Shown: positions 8,980 to 17,099, numbered from the stretch's first letter. The stretch is 20,370 nt of DNA from an uncultured Flavobacterium sp. (GCA_945957245.1 CAMFLD010000006.1:1-20370); one strand, 5' to 3'. A program made the numbers and translations. The notes: generated by a model from the sequence alone, not told the origin.

Positions 8980-9037
8980 CAAAAACTTAGAAAAGCGGGA
9001 TTACCTGCGGTGAGCCCAAAAGGGAACTGTATCAAAC
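8980..9037 (+). repeat. Solitary copy of the conserved 58-bp repeat core
   Basis: This segment matches the core of the 97-bp tandem repeat at the end of the window (compare 20298-20356) almost base for base. Differences from that copy are one G/T, one T/A and the bases in the hairpin loop. It contains AAAAACTTAG, GGATTACCTGCGGTGAGCCC and GGGAACTGTA. A hairpin can form at 9006-9031 (TGCGGT-GAG-CCC-AAAA-GGG-A-ACTGTA). Unlike the tandem units it lacks the downstream TGATGC/GCATCA hairpin, so similarity stops sharply at both ends. The rest of the 352-base gap 8899-9250 shows a 10-bp palindrome AAGAATTCTT (9041-9050), the two candidate promoters and nothing else I recognise. Confidence 0.85.
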
Positions 9038-9202
9038 ACTAAGAATTCTTTGGCAAGAAGCTATCCATCCTAAAATAAACTCAATTAATGTATACATGAA
9101 TTTTGACAGAATGAAAAACAAAACAATTAGTTGATATAAAATTCCAATTTCAATGGTGTTAAGATTTTATAAAGATTCCTTTTAAAATAATTAAGTTATG
9201 AT

Positions 9203-9230
9203 TTTGACAATAAGTAAATGCGTAATTTTG
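9203..9230 (+). promoter_or_regulatory. Candidate promoter of the sigma-54 response regulator gene
   Basis: TTTG at 9203-9206, a 16-base spacer and TAATTTTG at 9223-9230 form a near-consensus Bacteroidota housekeeping promoter (TTTG-N17-23-TANNTTTG, spacer one base short). The -7 element ends 20 bases before the TTG start at 9251. This suggests the regulator is expressed by the main sigma factor and is not dependent on sigma-54 itself. Confidence 0.55.
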
Positions 9231-9250
9231 TAGTATAAATTCTGTATACT

Positions 9251-10588
9251 TTGAAAAATGTCTTAATCATTGACGATGAAGAAAAACTTCGCGGCCTTTT
9301 AGCCCGTATCATCAAATCTGAAGGATTTGATGTGCTGGAAGCACCAGACTTGAGATCTGGTTTTAAAAAATTGGAACAAAATGATCTTGATGTTGTCCTT
9401 TGTGATGTAAAACTTCCTGATGGTAATGGTGTAGAATTCGTGGAAAAGTTAAAGACCACATTTCCATCTGTCGAAGTTATTTTACTGACAGCTTTTGGTA
9501 AAATTTCCGATGGCGTACAAGCTATCAAAAATGGAGCTTTTGATTATATTGTTAAAGGTGATGATAACGACAAAATAATTCCATTGCTTTACAAAGCTTT
9601 GGACAAAGCACAGTTGCAGAAAAAAGTCAAACAACTCGAAAAACGCATCTCCGATAAATATTCATTCGATACAATTATTGGGAAGTCAAAAGGGATTGAA
9701 CAAGCTATTGAATTAGCAAAAAAAGTAGCCAAAACAGATTCAACTGTTCTGCTGACTGGTGAAACCGGGACCGGTAAAGAAGTTTTTGCTCAGGCCATCC
9801 ACGAAAACAGCAACCGTGCAGGAAAATCATTTGTGGCACTTAACTGTAGTACCTTTAGCAAGGATATTCTCGAAAGCGAATTATTTGGCCACAAGCAAGG
9901 GGCTTTCACTGGTGCTACAAAAGATAAAAAAGGTTTTATTGAAGAAGCCAATGGAGGGACACTATTTTTGGATGAAATTGGCGAAATGCCTTTGGAGTTG
10001 CAAGCTAAATTATTACGTGTTTTAGAAACTAACGAATACATCCAGATTGGTGATACTTTGCCAAAGAAATCCAATTTCCGATTAATAACAGCAACCAATA
10101 GGGATTTAAAAGCCGAAAGTGAAGAACACCGTTTTCGTTCTGATCTCTATTTTAGATTGAATATTTTTGAAATCAATATACCGGCATTACGAGAAAGAGT
10201 AAAAGACATCGCTCCCCTGGTTCAACATTTTGTAGCGCAGTTTTCTTCGGCTATTAATAAAAGGACTTTAAAGATTGAAGAGGGATTTCTCGCTAAACTG
10301 GAAAGTTATCCATGGCCCGGAAATGTACGAGAACTAAAAAATATTATCGAGAGAGCTGTGATTTTATCTAATGATGATGTATTGTCTATAGACTTATTGC
10401 CTTACGAAATTCAGCATCAATCAACACATAGTAAATCATTATCAGCTTTTTCGATGGAAAGTATTGAAAAACTGCACATTCAAAAAGTACTGAACTACAC
10501 TAAGGGAAATAAAGCTGAAACTGCCCGTTTGCTTGAAATTGGGATTGCGACTTTGTATAGAAAACTGGAAGAATATAATATTCAGTAA
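9251..10588 (+). CDS. Sigma-54-dependent NtrC-family response regulator (probable Kdp activator)
   Basis: The 445-residue protein has three domains in order. The receiver (1-120) has acidic residues D8-D9, phospho-acceptor D52 (VLCDVKLPDG), T80 and K102. The AAA+ activator domain (about 135-370) has Walker A GETGTGKE at 170-177, the sigma-54-contacting GAFTGA at 217-222 and Walker B GGTLFLDEIGEMP. A Fis-type helix-turn-helix at the end includes NKAETARLLEI and ATLYRKLEE. All key residues are present, so it should be an active, phosphorylation-controlled activator. The start is TTG at 9251; the nearby ATG is out of frame and stops at once. No kinase gene is adjacent, but a kinase closes the Kdp cluster downstream and no KdpE-type regulator is present. 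Control of Kdp is therefore inferred from context. Confidence 0.93.
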   Translation: MKNVLIIDDEEKLRGLLARIIKSEGFDVLEAPDLRSGFKKLEQNDLDVVLCDVKLPDGNGVEFVEKLKTTFPSVEVILLTAFGKISDGVQAIKNGAFDYIVKGDDNDKIIPLLYKALDKAQLQKKVKQLEKRISDKYSFDTIIGKSKGIEQAIELAKKVAKTDSTVLLTGETGTGKEVFAQAIHENSNRAGKSFVALNCSTFSKDILESELFGHKQGAFTGATKDKKGFIEEANGGTLFLDEIGEMPLELQAKLLRVLETNEYIQIGDTLPKKSNFRLITATNRDLKAESEEHRFRSDLYFRLNIFEINIPALRERVKDIAPLVQHFVAQFSSAINKRTLKIEEGFLAKLESYPWPGNVRELKNIIERAVILSNDDVLSIDLLPYEIQHQSTHSKSLSAFSMESIEKLHIQKVLNYTKGNKAETARLLEIGIATLYRKLEEYNIQ

Positions 10589-10608
10589 CATCCTTATCAT
10601 TTTAATAA

Positions 10609-10636
10609 AAGCCTATCATTTTGATAGGCTTTTTTT
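10609..10636 (+). terminator. Intrinsic terminator after the response regulator gene
   Basis: AAGCCTATCA (10609-10618), loop TTT, and TGATAGGCTT (10622-10631) form a perfect 10-bp stem running into a T-tract that ends at 10636. It lies 20 bases after the regulator stop codon and separates that gene from the Kdp operon, which therefore needs its own promoter. Confidence 0.9.
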
Positions 10637-10637
10637 G

Positions 10638-10652
10638 TGGCACATATATTCG
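10638..10652 (+). promoter_or_regulatory. Upstream -24/-12-like element (imperfect)
   Basis: TGGCACATATATTCG has a perfect -24 TGGCAC box, but where TTGC is expected at -12 it reads TTCG. It begins directly after the terminator T-tract and is nearly identical to the second element 68 bases downstream. A 10-bp palindrome, GTTAATTAAC (10652-10661), overlaps its end. It may be a decayed or weak promoter, or part of an activator site for the downstream element. Confidence 0.35.
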
Positions 10653-10705
10653 TTAATTAACATAAACAACTAATAATCATAACCTTGTTTTTTTATTAGG
10701 TTTTG

Positions 10706-10721
10706 TGGCATATATATTGGC
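10706..10721 (+). promoter_or_regulatory. Candidate sigma-54 promoter of the Kdp operon
   Basis: TGGCATATATATTGGC resembles the sigma-54 consensus TGGCAC-N5-TTGC. The -24 GG is exact, and the -12 region reads TTGG followed by C, that is GG-N10-GG or GG-N11-GC. Transcription from it would start near 10732, about 20 bases before the ATG at 10753. No housekeeping TANNTTTG element is seen in the gap 10637-10752. A sigma-54 activator gene lies immediately upstream, which makes this assignment more likely than the match alone would. The palindrome at 10652-10661 is centred about 75 bases before the predicted start, a reasonable place for activator binding. Confidence 0.55.
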
Positions 10722-10752
10722 GTAGGGTAGCGAACTAATAAATTTCATTACA

Positions 10753-11034
10753 ATGAAAAATAAAATCAACACCATTTATGTCCAGGCAGAACGTTTTGCA
10801 GAGATTACCAAAAAAGCTATTGCTTCAGGAAACATCTCAAGAGCTAAAAAATTGTTAGATAAAGCTGAACAGTTGTTAACCACAGGTACCAACGAAACAA
10901 AAACTCTAATCTCAGACATTTATGTTCATTCCGTTTCCACATTCATGGAAATCCGTAGATGCAGCATTTCAAATTTATTTCCAAATGGGTTAAGACACGA
11001 ATACCTTAAACAGATTAATGCCACTTCAGTATAA
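10753..11034 (+). CDS. Small conserved-looking soluble protein at the head of the Kdp operon
   Basis: The 93-residue product is predicted soluble and largely helical, with no signal peptide or membrane segment. The first 45 residues (AERFAEITKKAIASGNISRA, then KKLLDKAEQLL) look like a helical-hairpin or TPR-like unit. The second half contains two Cys/His-poor helices with VHSVSTFMEIRRC and NLFPNGLRHEYLKQ. I recall similar short proteins placed before kdp genes in other Bacteroidota, but cannot name a function. It is the first gene after the candidate sigma-54 promoter and lies 11 bases before the first mini-protein gene, so it is very likely made together with the Kdp pump. A regulatory or assembly role is possible but unproven. 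Confidence 0.75.
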   Translation: MKNKINTIYVQAERFAEITKKAIASGNISRAKKLLDKAEQLLTTGTNETKTLISDIYVHSVSTFMEIRRCSISNLFPNGLRHEYLKQINATSV

Positions 11035-11045
11035 ATTTTTACGAT

Positions 11046-11132
11046 ATGATAAGTACCATTCTTTTACTCACTTTAGCAGGATTCCTTTTTGCGATTTGTT
11101 TTAAAACTGTTGATTTTTTTGAAAAAATATAA
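11046..11132 (+). CDS. 28-residue single-span membrane mini-protein upstream of kdpF
   Basis: ATG at 11046 opens a 28-codon frame ending in TAA at 11132. The product, MISTILLLTLAGFLFAICFK followed by TVDFFEKI, is one hydrophobic helix with a short charged tail. It sits 11 bases after the 93-residue gene and 3 bases before kdpF, a spacing that supports real translation. It resembles KdpF in size but lacks the KdpF ending. Conservation has not been checked. Confidence 0.6.
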   Translation: MISTILLLTLAGFLFAICFKTVDFFEKI

Positions 11133-11135
11133 ATT

Positions 11136-11213
11136 ATGACTGCATTATTTATCGTTGCCCTTGCCGTTTTTGGCTACTTGGTTTATGTATTAATCAAACC
11201 AGAAAAATTTTAG
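11136..11213 (+). CDS. kdpF: KdpF, small subunit of the Kdp potassium-transporting ATPase
   Basis: The 25-residue peptide starts MTALFIVALAVFGYLVYVLI and ends KPEKF. It is a single membrane helix with the KdpF-type end Y-x-L-x-x-P-E-[KR]-F (E. coli KdpF is 29 residues). KdpF stabilises the KdpABC complex in the inner membrane. The gene is one base short of overlapping the next start (stop at 11211-11213, next ATG at 11215), so translation is probably coupled. Confidence 0.85.
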   Translation: MTALFIVALAVFGYLVYVLIKPEKF

Positions 11214-11214
11214 A

Positions 11215-11328
11215 ATGAATAAGGCTAAAATTAAAGAAATCATAGTTGTAATATGTGCTTGGTTAGTGGCATTTGCACTAGTATTCCTTGTTTTTTTTAA
11301 AGCCAAATTGTTATTAAATATTAAATAA
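11215..11328 (+). CDS. 37-residue membrane mini-protein between kdpF and kdpA
   Basis: ATG at 11215 opens a 37-codon frame ending at 11328, six bases before kdpA. A basic N-terminus (MNKAKIKE) precedes one long hydrophobic helix (IIVVICAWLVAFALVFLVFF) and a basic tail (KAKLLLNIK). The tight spacing on both sides and the membrane-helix composition argue for a real gene, perhaps a second accessory helix of the Kdp complex. No family is recognised with certainty. Confidence 0.65.
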   Translation: MNKAKIKEIIVVICAWLVAFALVFLVFFKAKLLLNIK

Positions 11329-11334
11329 TTATTT

Positions 11335-13056
11335 ATGAATACAGAAATATTTGGGGTTGTAATAGTTTTTCTCCTGACCATTGTTTTAGCTATTCCTGTT
11401 GGGAAGTATATCGCTAAAGTTTATTTAGGAGATAAAACCTTATTAGACCCCGTTTTTAACCCCATTGAAAAGTTTATTTTTAAAATAAGCGGAATCAACA
11501 ACGAGGAAGAAATGAATTGGAAACAACATTTAAAAGCTCTTTTGAGTGTAAATGTTGTTTGGTTCATTCTTTGCTTTTTTGTTTTAATATCTCAAGGTAG
11601 CCTTCCTTTAAATCCTGATTCTAATCCGTCAATGAGTCCGGATTTAGCTTTTAACACAGCTATATCATTTATAGTAAATTGTAATTTACAACATTATTCA
11701 GGCGAAACCGGATTGTCTTATTTGGGGCAAATGATGTTAATGTTTTTGCAATTTGTATCAGCAGGGGCAGGAATGGCTGCCGCCGCAATGGTGTTTAATG
11801 CTATGAGAGAGCGAACTACGGAACACTTAGGTAATTTTTACAATTATTTTATTAAGAGCTGTACCCGTATTCTATTGCCGCTTTCGGCAATAGTAGCTGT
11901 TGTGCTTATTTTTAGCGGTACTCCAATGACTTTTGAAGGAAAGGATAAAATTACCACTTTACAGGGAAATCATATAGAGGTTTCAAGGGGTCCGGCTGCT
12001 GCGTTTATTGGGATTAAACATATAGGAACCAATGGTGGTGGTTTTTTTGGAGCTAATTCTGCTCATCCGCTTGAAAACCCGACCTATTTTACTGATGCCG
12101 TTGAACTTTGGGCGCAACTAATTATTCCGTTTGCCATGATTTTTGCTTTGGGATTTTATCTTAAAAAACGCAAATTCTCTTATATCGTTTTTGGTGTTAT
12201 GACTATTGGCTTCCTGCTTTTGGTAATACCAACTATTAATGCAGAGATTGCCGGAAATCCGGCTATTGCCAAAATGGGAATTAATCAGGCAGCCGGAGCT
12301 ATGGAAGGAAAAGAGGTTCGCTTTGGAACTGCTGTTTCAGGTTTTTGGAGTATTGCCACCACTGTGATTTCAACGGGTTCTGTTAATAGTATGCATGATA
12401 GTACCATGCCTGTTTCGGGAGCCATGCAATTATTATCTATGATGGTCAATGCCTTCTATGGTGGTTGCGGCGTTGGTTGGCTGAACTTTTATATTTTCAT
12501 CATTTTAGCTGTATTTATATCAGGATTAATGGTTGGACGAACCCCAGAGTTTTTAGGAAAGAAAATAGAAGCCCGGGAAGTTAAAATTGCTGCATTTATA
12601 GCGATACTTCATCCTTTATTGATTTTAGCCGGAACTGCCTTGGCATCTTATTTTGCTGCCCACGATACTCCAATGGGTTATTGGTTTAACGGAAATGCCA
12701 CCGGTTGGTTAAATAATCCGGGGCATCATGGTTTTTCGGAAATGTTATATGAGTATACTTCAAGTGCGGCAAACAATGGTTCAGGATTTGAAGGATTAGG
12801 TGATAATAATCCGTTTTGGAATATCACTACCGGTATTGTATTGTTACTTGGTCGTTTCTTACCTATAATTGGACCATTGGCTATAGCCGGACTCTTAGCC
12901 AATAAAAAATACATCCCGGAAAGTGCCGGAACCCTTAAAACCGACACTACCATTTTTGGAGTAATGGTTTTTGCTGTTATTGCCATCATTGCTGCTTTAT
13001 CCTTCTTCCCTGCTTTAGCGTTGGGACCATTGGCAGAATATTTTACCTTAAAATAA
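11335..13056 (+). CDS. kdpA: Potassium-transporting ATPase subunit A
   Basis: KdpA is the potassium-selective channel-like subunit of the high-affinity KdpFABC pump in the inner membrane. The 573-residue product has the fourfold repeated membrane-pore-membrane layout with the pore loops visible: NCNLQHYSGETGLSY (first), GTNGGGFFGANSAHP (second), STGSVNSMHDST (third) and a fourth with YGGCGVGWLNF. Length agrees with the family (E. coli 557). The gene is followed by kdpB after 9 bases. Confidence 0.97.
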   Translation: MNTEIFGVVIVFLLTIVLAIPVGKYIAKVYLGDKTLLDPVFNPIEKFIFKISGINNEEEMNWKQHLKALLSVNVVWFILCFFVLISQGSLPLNPDSNPSMSPDLAFNTAISFIVNCNLQHYSGETGLSYLGQMMLMFLQFVSAGAGMAAAAMVFNAMRERTTEHLGNFYNYFIKSCTRILLPLSAIVAVVLIFSGTPMTFEGKDKITTLQGNHIEVSRGPAAAFIGIKHIGTNGGGFFGANSAHPLENPTYFTDAVELWAQLIIPFAMIFALGFYLKKRKFSYIVFGVMTIGFLLLVIPTINAEIAGNPAIAKMGINQAAGAMEGKEVRFGTAVSGFWSIATTVISTGSVNSMHDSTMPVSGAMQLLSMMVNAFYGGCGVGWLNFYIFIILAVFISGLMVGRTPEFLGKKIEAREVKIAAFIAILHPLLILAGTALASYFAAHDTPMGYWFNGNATGWLNNPGHHGFSEMLYEYTSSAANNGSGFEGLGDNNPFWNITTGIVLLLGRFLPIIGPLAIAGLLANKKYIPESAGTLKTDTTIFGVMVFAVIAIIAALSFFPALALGPLAEYFTLK

Positions 13057-13065
13057 TTAATCAAA

Positions 13066-15114
13066 ATGACTAAAAATAATTCCAATTCATTATTTGAGAA
13101 AAAGCAAGTAAAAGAAGCTTTCGTGCAATCTTTTGTGAAGCTTAATCCTAAAGTAATGTTCAAAAACCCGGTAATGTTTACCGTAGAAATAGGTACTGCC
13201 ATTATGCTCATAGTGTGTGTAGCCATATTGATGGGTGCCCAAGATCAAGGTAGCTTTCTTTATAATTTTATAGTATTCTTAATTTTATTTGCTACTCTAT
13301 TGTTTGCCAATTTTGCTGAGGCCATTGCAGAAGCCAGAGGGAAAGCACAAGCAGACAGTCTGCGAAAAACGAGAGAAGAAACCCCTGCCAAAAAAGTTTC
13401 GGAACCAGGAAAAATTTATGCTGATGAAATAGTTATGGTTTCTTCTTCGCAATTGAAAAAAGGAGATCTGTTCTTTTGTGAAGCCGGTGATATCATCCCA
13501 ACTGACGGAGAAATTGTTGAGGGTTTAGCCACTATTGACGAGAGTGCCATTACCGGAGAAAGTGCACCTGTAATACGTGAAGCCGGTGGCGATAAAAGCT
13601 CTGTTACCGGTGGGACAAAAGTATTGAGTGACCGAATCACTGTTAAAGTTACTACTGAACCCGGAGAAAGCTTTTTGGATAAAATGATTGCTTTGGTAGA
13701 AGGAGCTTCACGCCAAAAAACGCCGAATGAAATTGCCTTAACTATATTGTTGGCCGCTTTTACTTTAATCTTTGTAATTGTTTGTGTTACCCTAAAACCT
13801 TTTGCAGATTATGCTAATGCACCCATTACTATTGCGGCATTTATATCCCTTTTTGTTTGTTTAATCCCAACGACCATTGGCGGACTATTATCTGCCATTG
13901 GTATAGCGGGTATGGACAGAGCTTTACGTGCCAATGTCATTACAAAATCGGGAAAAGCAGTAGAAACTGCAGGTGATATTGACGTTTTGTTATTAGATAA
14001 AACAGGAACTATTACTATCGGGAACCGAAAAGCCACCAATTTTTACCCTGCAAAGGGAATTTCTCAGGAAGATTTTGTTAAATCGGCTGTTTTAAGCTCT
14101 TTAGCTGATGATACACCTGAAGGTAAAAGTATAGTGGAACTAGCCGGAACAGAAATAGCTAAAAAATTATCTATTGAAGGAGCTACTTTAATCAAATTTA
14201 CCGCAGAAACCAGAACCAGTGGTGTTGTGCTTAAAGATGGAACCAATATTCGGAAAGGGGCTCAGGATGCTGCCAAAAGCATAGCTGAACAAGCCGGTAA
14301 TACATTTCCGGAAGATATTGCAGCCCAAGTAGTAACCATTTCTTCTAATGGAGGTACTCCTTTGGTTGTCATAAAAAATGGTGTTGTTCAAGGAGTAATT
14401 GAATTGCAGGACATTATCAAAACCGGAATGAAAGAGCGTTTTGAACGACTTAGAAAAATGGGAGTTAAAACCGTTATGGTAACCGGAGATAATCCTCTTA
14501 CAGCTAAATTCATTGCAGAAAAAGCCGGAGTTGATGATTTTATTGCTGAGGCTAAACCCGAAGATAAAATGAATTACATCAAAGCTGAGCAACAAAGTGG
14601 AAAACTTGTTGCCATGATGGGTGACGGAACCAATGATGCTCCGGCATTAGCCCAAGCAGATGTTGGCGTAGCGATGAACAGCGGAACACAAGCCGCTAAA
14701 GAAGCAGGGAACATGGTTGATTTGGATAACGACCCAACCAAACTTATTGAAATAGTCGAAATAGGAAAGCAATTATTAATGACAAGAGGAACACTTACTA
14801 CGTTTTCGATTGCTAATGATGTGGCTAAATATTTTGCCATAGTTCCAGCACTTTTTATTGCTTCTATTCCCGCATTACAAGGATTGAATATCATGCATTT
14901 GCATAGTCCTGAAAGTGCCATTTTATCAGCGGTAATCTTTAACGCCATTATAATCCCTATACTGATTCCATTGGCTTTACGAGGGGTTGACTACAAGCCA
15001 ATTGGCGCCAGTGCCATTTTAAGAAGAAATCTTTTGATATATGGTTTAGGAGGAATTATAGTTCCATTTATTGGCATTAAGTTGATAGATTTATTAGTAT
15101 CACTATTTATATAA
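13066..15114 (+). CDS. kdpB: Potassium-transporting P-type ATPase subunit B
   Basis: KdpB hydrolyses ATP to drive potassium uptake through KdpA. The 682-residue protein has the actuator motif TGES at 163-166 (its serine is the site of inhibitory phosphorylation in E. coli KdpB), the phosphorylation motif DKTGT with the aspartate at 311, and the hinge motif GDGTND at 519-524. Length equals that of E. coli KdpB. There is no sign of truncation. It is followed by kdpC after 8 bases. Confidence 0.98.
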   Translation: MTKNNSNSLFEKKQVKEAFVQSFVKLNPKVMFKNPVMFTVEIGTAIMLIVCVAILMGAQDQGSFLYNFIVFLILFATLLFANFAEAIAEARGKAQADSLRKTREETPAKKVSEPGKIYADEIVMVSSSQLKKGDLFFCEAGDIIPTDGEIVEGLATIDESAITGESAPVIREAGGDKSSVTGGTKVLSDRITVKVTTEPGESFLDKMIALVEGASRQKTPNEIALTILLAAFTLIFVIVCVTLKPFADYANAPITIAAFISLFVCLIPTTIGGLLSAIGIAGMDRALRANVITKSGKAVETAGDIDVLLLDKTGTITIGNRKATNFYPAKGISQEDFVKSAVLSSLADDTPEGKSIVELAGTEIAKKLSIEGATLIKFTAETRTSGVVLKDGTNIRKGAQDAAKSIAEQAGNTFPEDIAAQVVTISSNGGTPLVVIKNGVVQGVIELQDIIKTGMKERFERLRKMGVKTVMVTGDNPLTAKFIAEKAGVDDFIAEAKPEDKMNYIKAEQQSGKLVAMMGDGTNDAPALAQADVGVAMNSGTQAAKEAGNMVDLDNDPTKLIEIVEIGKQLLMTRGTLTTFSIANDVAKYFAIVPALFIASIPALQGLNIMHLHSPESAILSAVIFNAIIIPILIPLALRGVDYKPIGASAILRRNLLIYGLGGIIVPFIGIKLIDLLVSLFI

Positions 15115-15122
15115 ATAAGACC

Positions 15123-15674
15123 ATGAAAAAAATAATATCAATTGTAACTTTTACAATTTTAACAGTGATTTTGTTTGGAGCCATTTATCCATTAGTCATA
15201 TGGGGAATAGCACAGTTTGCTCCTAACCAAGGAAAAGGGGAAACCATTTCAGTAAACGGGAAAGTGGTCGGGTATCAGAAAATCGGACAAAAGTTTGATA
15301 AAGCCAATTATTTCTGGGGAAGACCTTCGGCTGTGGATTATAATGCAGCCGGTAGTGCCGGTAGTAACAAAGGCCCAAGTAATAAAGAATATTTGGATTT
15401 GGTTCAAAAAAGAATTGACACCTTTTTGATAGCCCATCCTTATCTTAAAAAATCAGACATTCCTGCCGATATGGTTACTGCTTCCGGAAGCGGATTAGAT
15501 CCTAATATTTCACCTCAAGGTGCTTTGATACAGGTAAAACGAGTAGCAACTGTCAGAAACTTGCCGATAGAAAAAGTAAAAGCACTGGTGGAAAGTAAAA
15601 TTTATAATCCAACGATAGGTCCATCGACCGTTAATGTTTTAGAGTTGAATGTAGCTCTTGACGAATTAAAGTAA
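15123..15674 (+). CDS. kdpC: Potassium-transporting ATPase subunit C
   Basis: KdpC is the single-span accessory subunit that helps ATP binding by KdpB. The 183-residue product has one N-terminal membrane helix (about residues 7-31) followed by the conserved outer domain. Family features are YFWGRPSAVDYNAAGSAGSN, SGSGLDPNISPQGA and, at the end, GPSTVNVLELNVALDEL. Length agrees with E. coli KdpC (190). Confidence 0.97.
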   Translation: MKKIISIVTFTILTVILFGAIYPLVIWGIAQFAPNQGKGETISVNGKVVGYQKIGQKFDKANYFWGRPSAVDYNAAGSAGSNKGPSNKEYLDLVQKRIDTFLIAHPYLKKSDIPADMVTASGSGLDPNISPQGALIQVKRVATVRNLPIEKVKALVESKIYNPTIGPSTVNVLELNVALDELK

Positions 15675-15706
15675 AAACAATCTAACCTATATTAAATCGA
15701 ATTAAA

Positions 15707-17077
15707 ATGAAAAAAGCAGTACCCATATTGTTGATGTTAGTGTCAACAATGAATTTATTTGCGCAAGAAAAAGAAAAGCAAGATACAACAGCAGTCAAAA
15801 TTCCATTTGACGGGATGGATATGACCTGGCAAAACGGCTCTGACCGAAGAACATCACCTCCGGTTTTGACCACAAAATATTTTACCGGAAGTGTGATGGT
15901 TGATATAAATTATACACACTCATTTAATAACCCTAATGATAATACGGTAGTGGGTTCTACTGCGTTGGCAAGAAACAATGAATTTCAGGTTTCGAGCGCC
16001 AATATTGGAGGGGATTTTTACTATGAAGGAGCCCGAGGCAGAATCATGACACAATTTGGCACCCGATCTACAGTGGTACCCCGTAATGATTATAGTGTTT
16101 ACAGAGGGCAATACCAATTGGATAATGTATATCGTTATTTGTCTGAAGCCTATGCTGGTTATCACTTTGATAAATGGTATGGAATCAATGTAGATGCCGG
16201 GATGTTTATGTCTTATATCGGATTGAATTCTTATTATCAGGTAGAAAACTGGGAGTATCAAGCATCATTTACCTCTGATAATACACCGTGGTTTTTTAAT
16301 GGATTAAGAGTTCAGGTTTTCCCGACTAAGCATTTAAAGCTGGAAGGATGGCTTATTAACGGTTGGCAAAGTTATGGGAAGTTCAACAGTATGCCTGGTT
16401 TGGGTGGTAATATAACCTGGTGTCCTAATGAGGCTGTGAAATTGTTGACCAATGATTATTATGGCACTGATGCAGCAGGGTTAAAAAATAGAATCCGTTT
16501 TCATTCAGATAACAGTTTACTGGTACGATATTATAATCAGCCTAAATCTAAAGGCATCAGCAGAGCCGCTTTTTCAAGTACCTTTGATATAGGCTTTGAA
16601 AGTGGCGACGGAGTTGGAGGATTTAATGGAAATTCTGAAAACCCTTCGCAATATTTCCTTAGTGGTATGGTTTACAACCGCATTTGGTTTAATCAAAATA
16701 AAATGGCCTGGACAGTCGGAGGTGGATATATGACAAATCCCGGAAGATATTTAGTATTGTATCCTACAGGTGATGCCAGTCCGCTGCCTAATCCTAACAA
16801 TCCGACTCAAACTGCAGGAACACATCCTTTTAGTGCTAACCCAGGAGATGAATTTAAAGGATGGGATTGTTCAACCAATTTTGACTTTATGCCTAATCAA
16901 AGTATTACCTTCAGAGTAGAGTTTGTTCACAGAGAGTCGAGCGTTCCTTATTTTGCAGGTAGTGGAGGTGTTACGTCTCCAACGGGCTATACTACGACTC
17001 CGTTGCCTTCTGACTGGAAACCTGATTTGGTAAAAATGGAAAACAGAATTGTGTTTGCCGTTTTATTTAGAATATAA
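15707..17077 (+). CDS. Outer membrane beta-barrel porin of the OmpL-like (BBP2) type, Kdp-linked
   Basis: The 456-residue product has a signal peptide (MKKAVPILLMLVSTMNLFAQ) and then alternating amphipathic strands rich in Tyr, Trp and Asn, ending RIVFAVLFRI with a terminal aromatic/hydrophobic strand. The pattern (GSVMVDINYTHSFNNPND, EAYAGYHFDKWYGINVDAG, FDFMPNQSITFRVEFVHRE) fits the putative beta-barrel porin family BBP2/OmpL-like found in Bacteroidota. It lies 32 bases after kdpC with no terminator between, so it should be induced with the pump. A role as outer membrane entry route for potassium is inferred only from this position. Confidence 0.85.
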   Translation: MKKAVPILLMLVSTMNLFAQEKEKQDTTAVKIPFDGMDMTWQNGSDRRTSPPVLTTKYFTGSVMVDINYTHSFNNPNDNTVVGSTALARNNEFQVSSANIGGDFYYEGARGRIMTQFGTRSTVVPRNDYSVYRGQYQLDNVYRYLSEAYAGYHFDKWYGINVDAGMFMSYIGLNSYYQVENWEYQASFTSDNTPWFFNGLRVQVFPTKHLKLEGWLINGWQSYGKFNSMPGLGGNITWCPNEAVKLLTNDYYGTDAAGLKNRIRFHSDNSLLVRYYNQPKSKGISRAAFSSTFDIGFESGDGVGGFNGNSENPSQYFLSGMVYNRIWFNQNKMAWTVGGGYMTNPGRYLVLYPTGDASPLPNPNNPTQTAGTHPFSANPGDEFKGWDCSTNFDFMPNQSITFRVEFVHRESSVPYFAGSGGVTSPTGYTTTPLPSDWKPDLVKMENRIVFAVLFRI

Positions 17078-17099
17078 TTTTTTCACCTGTTTGTTTATA

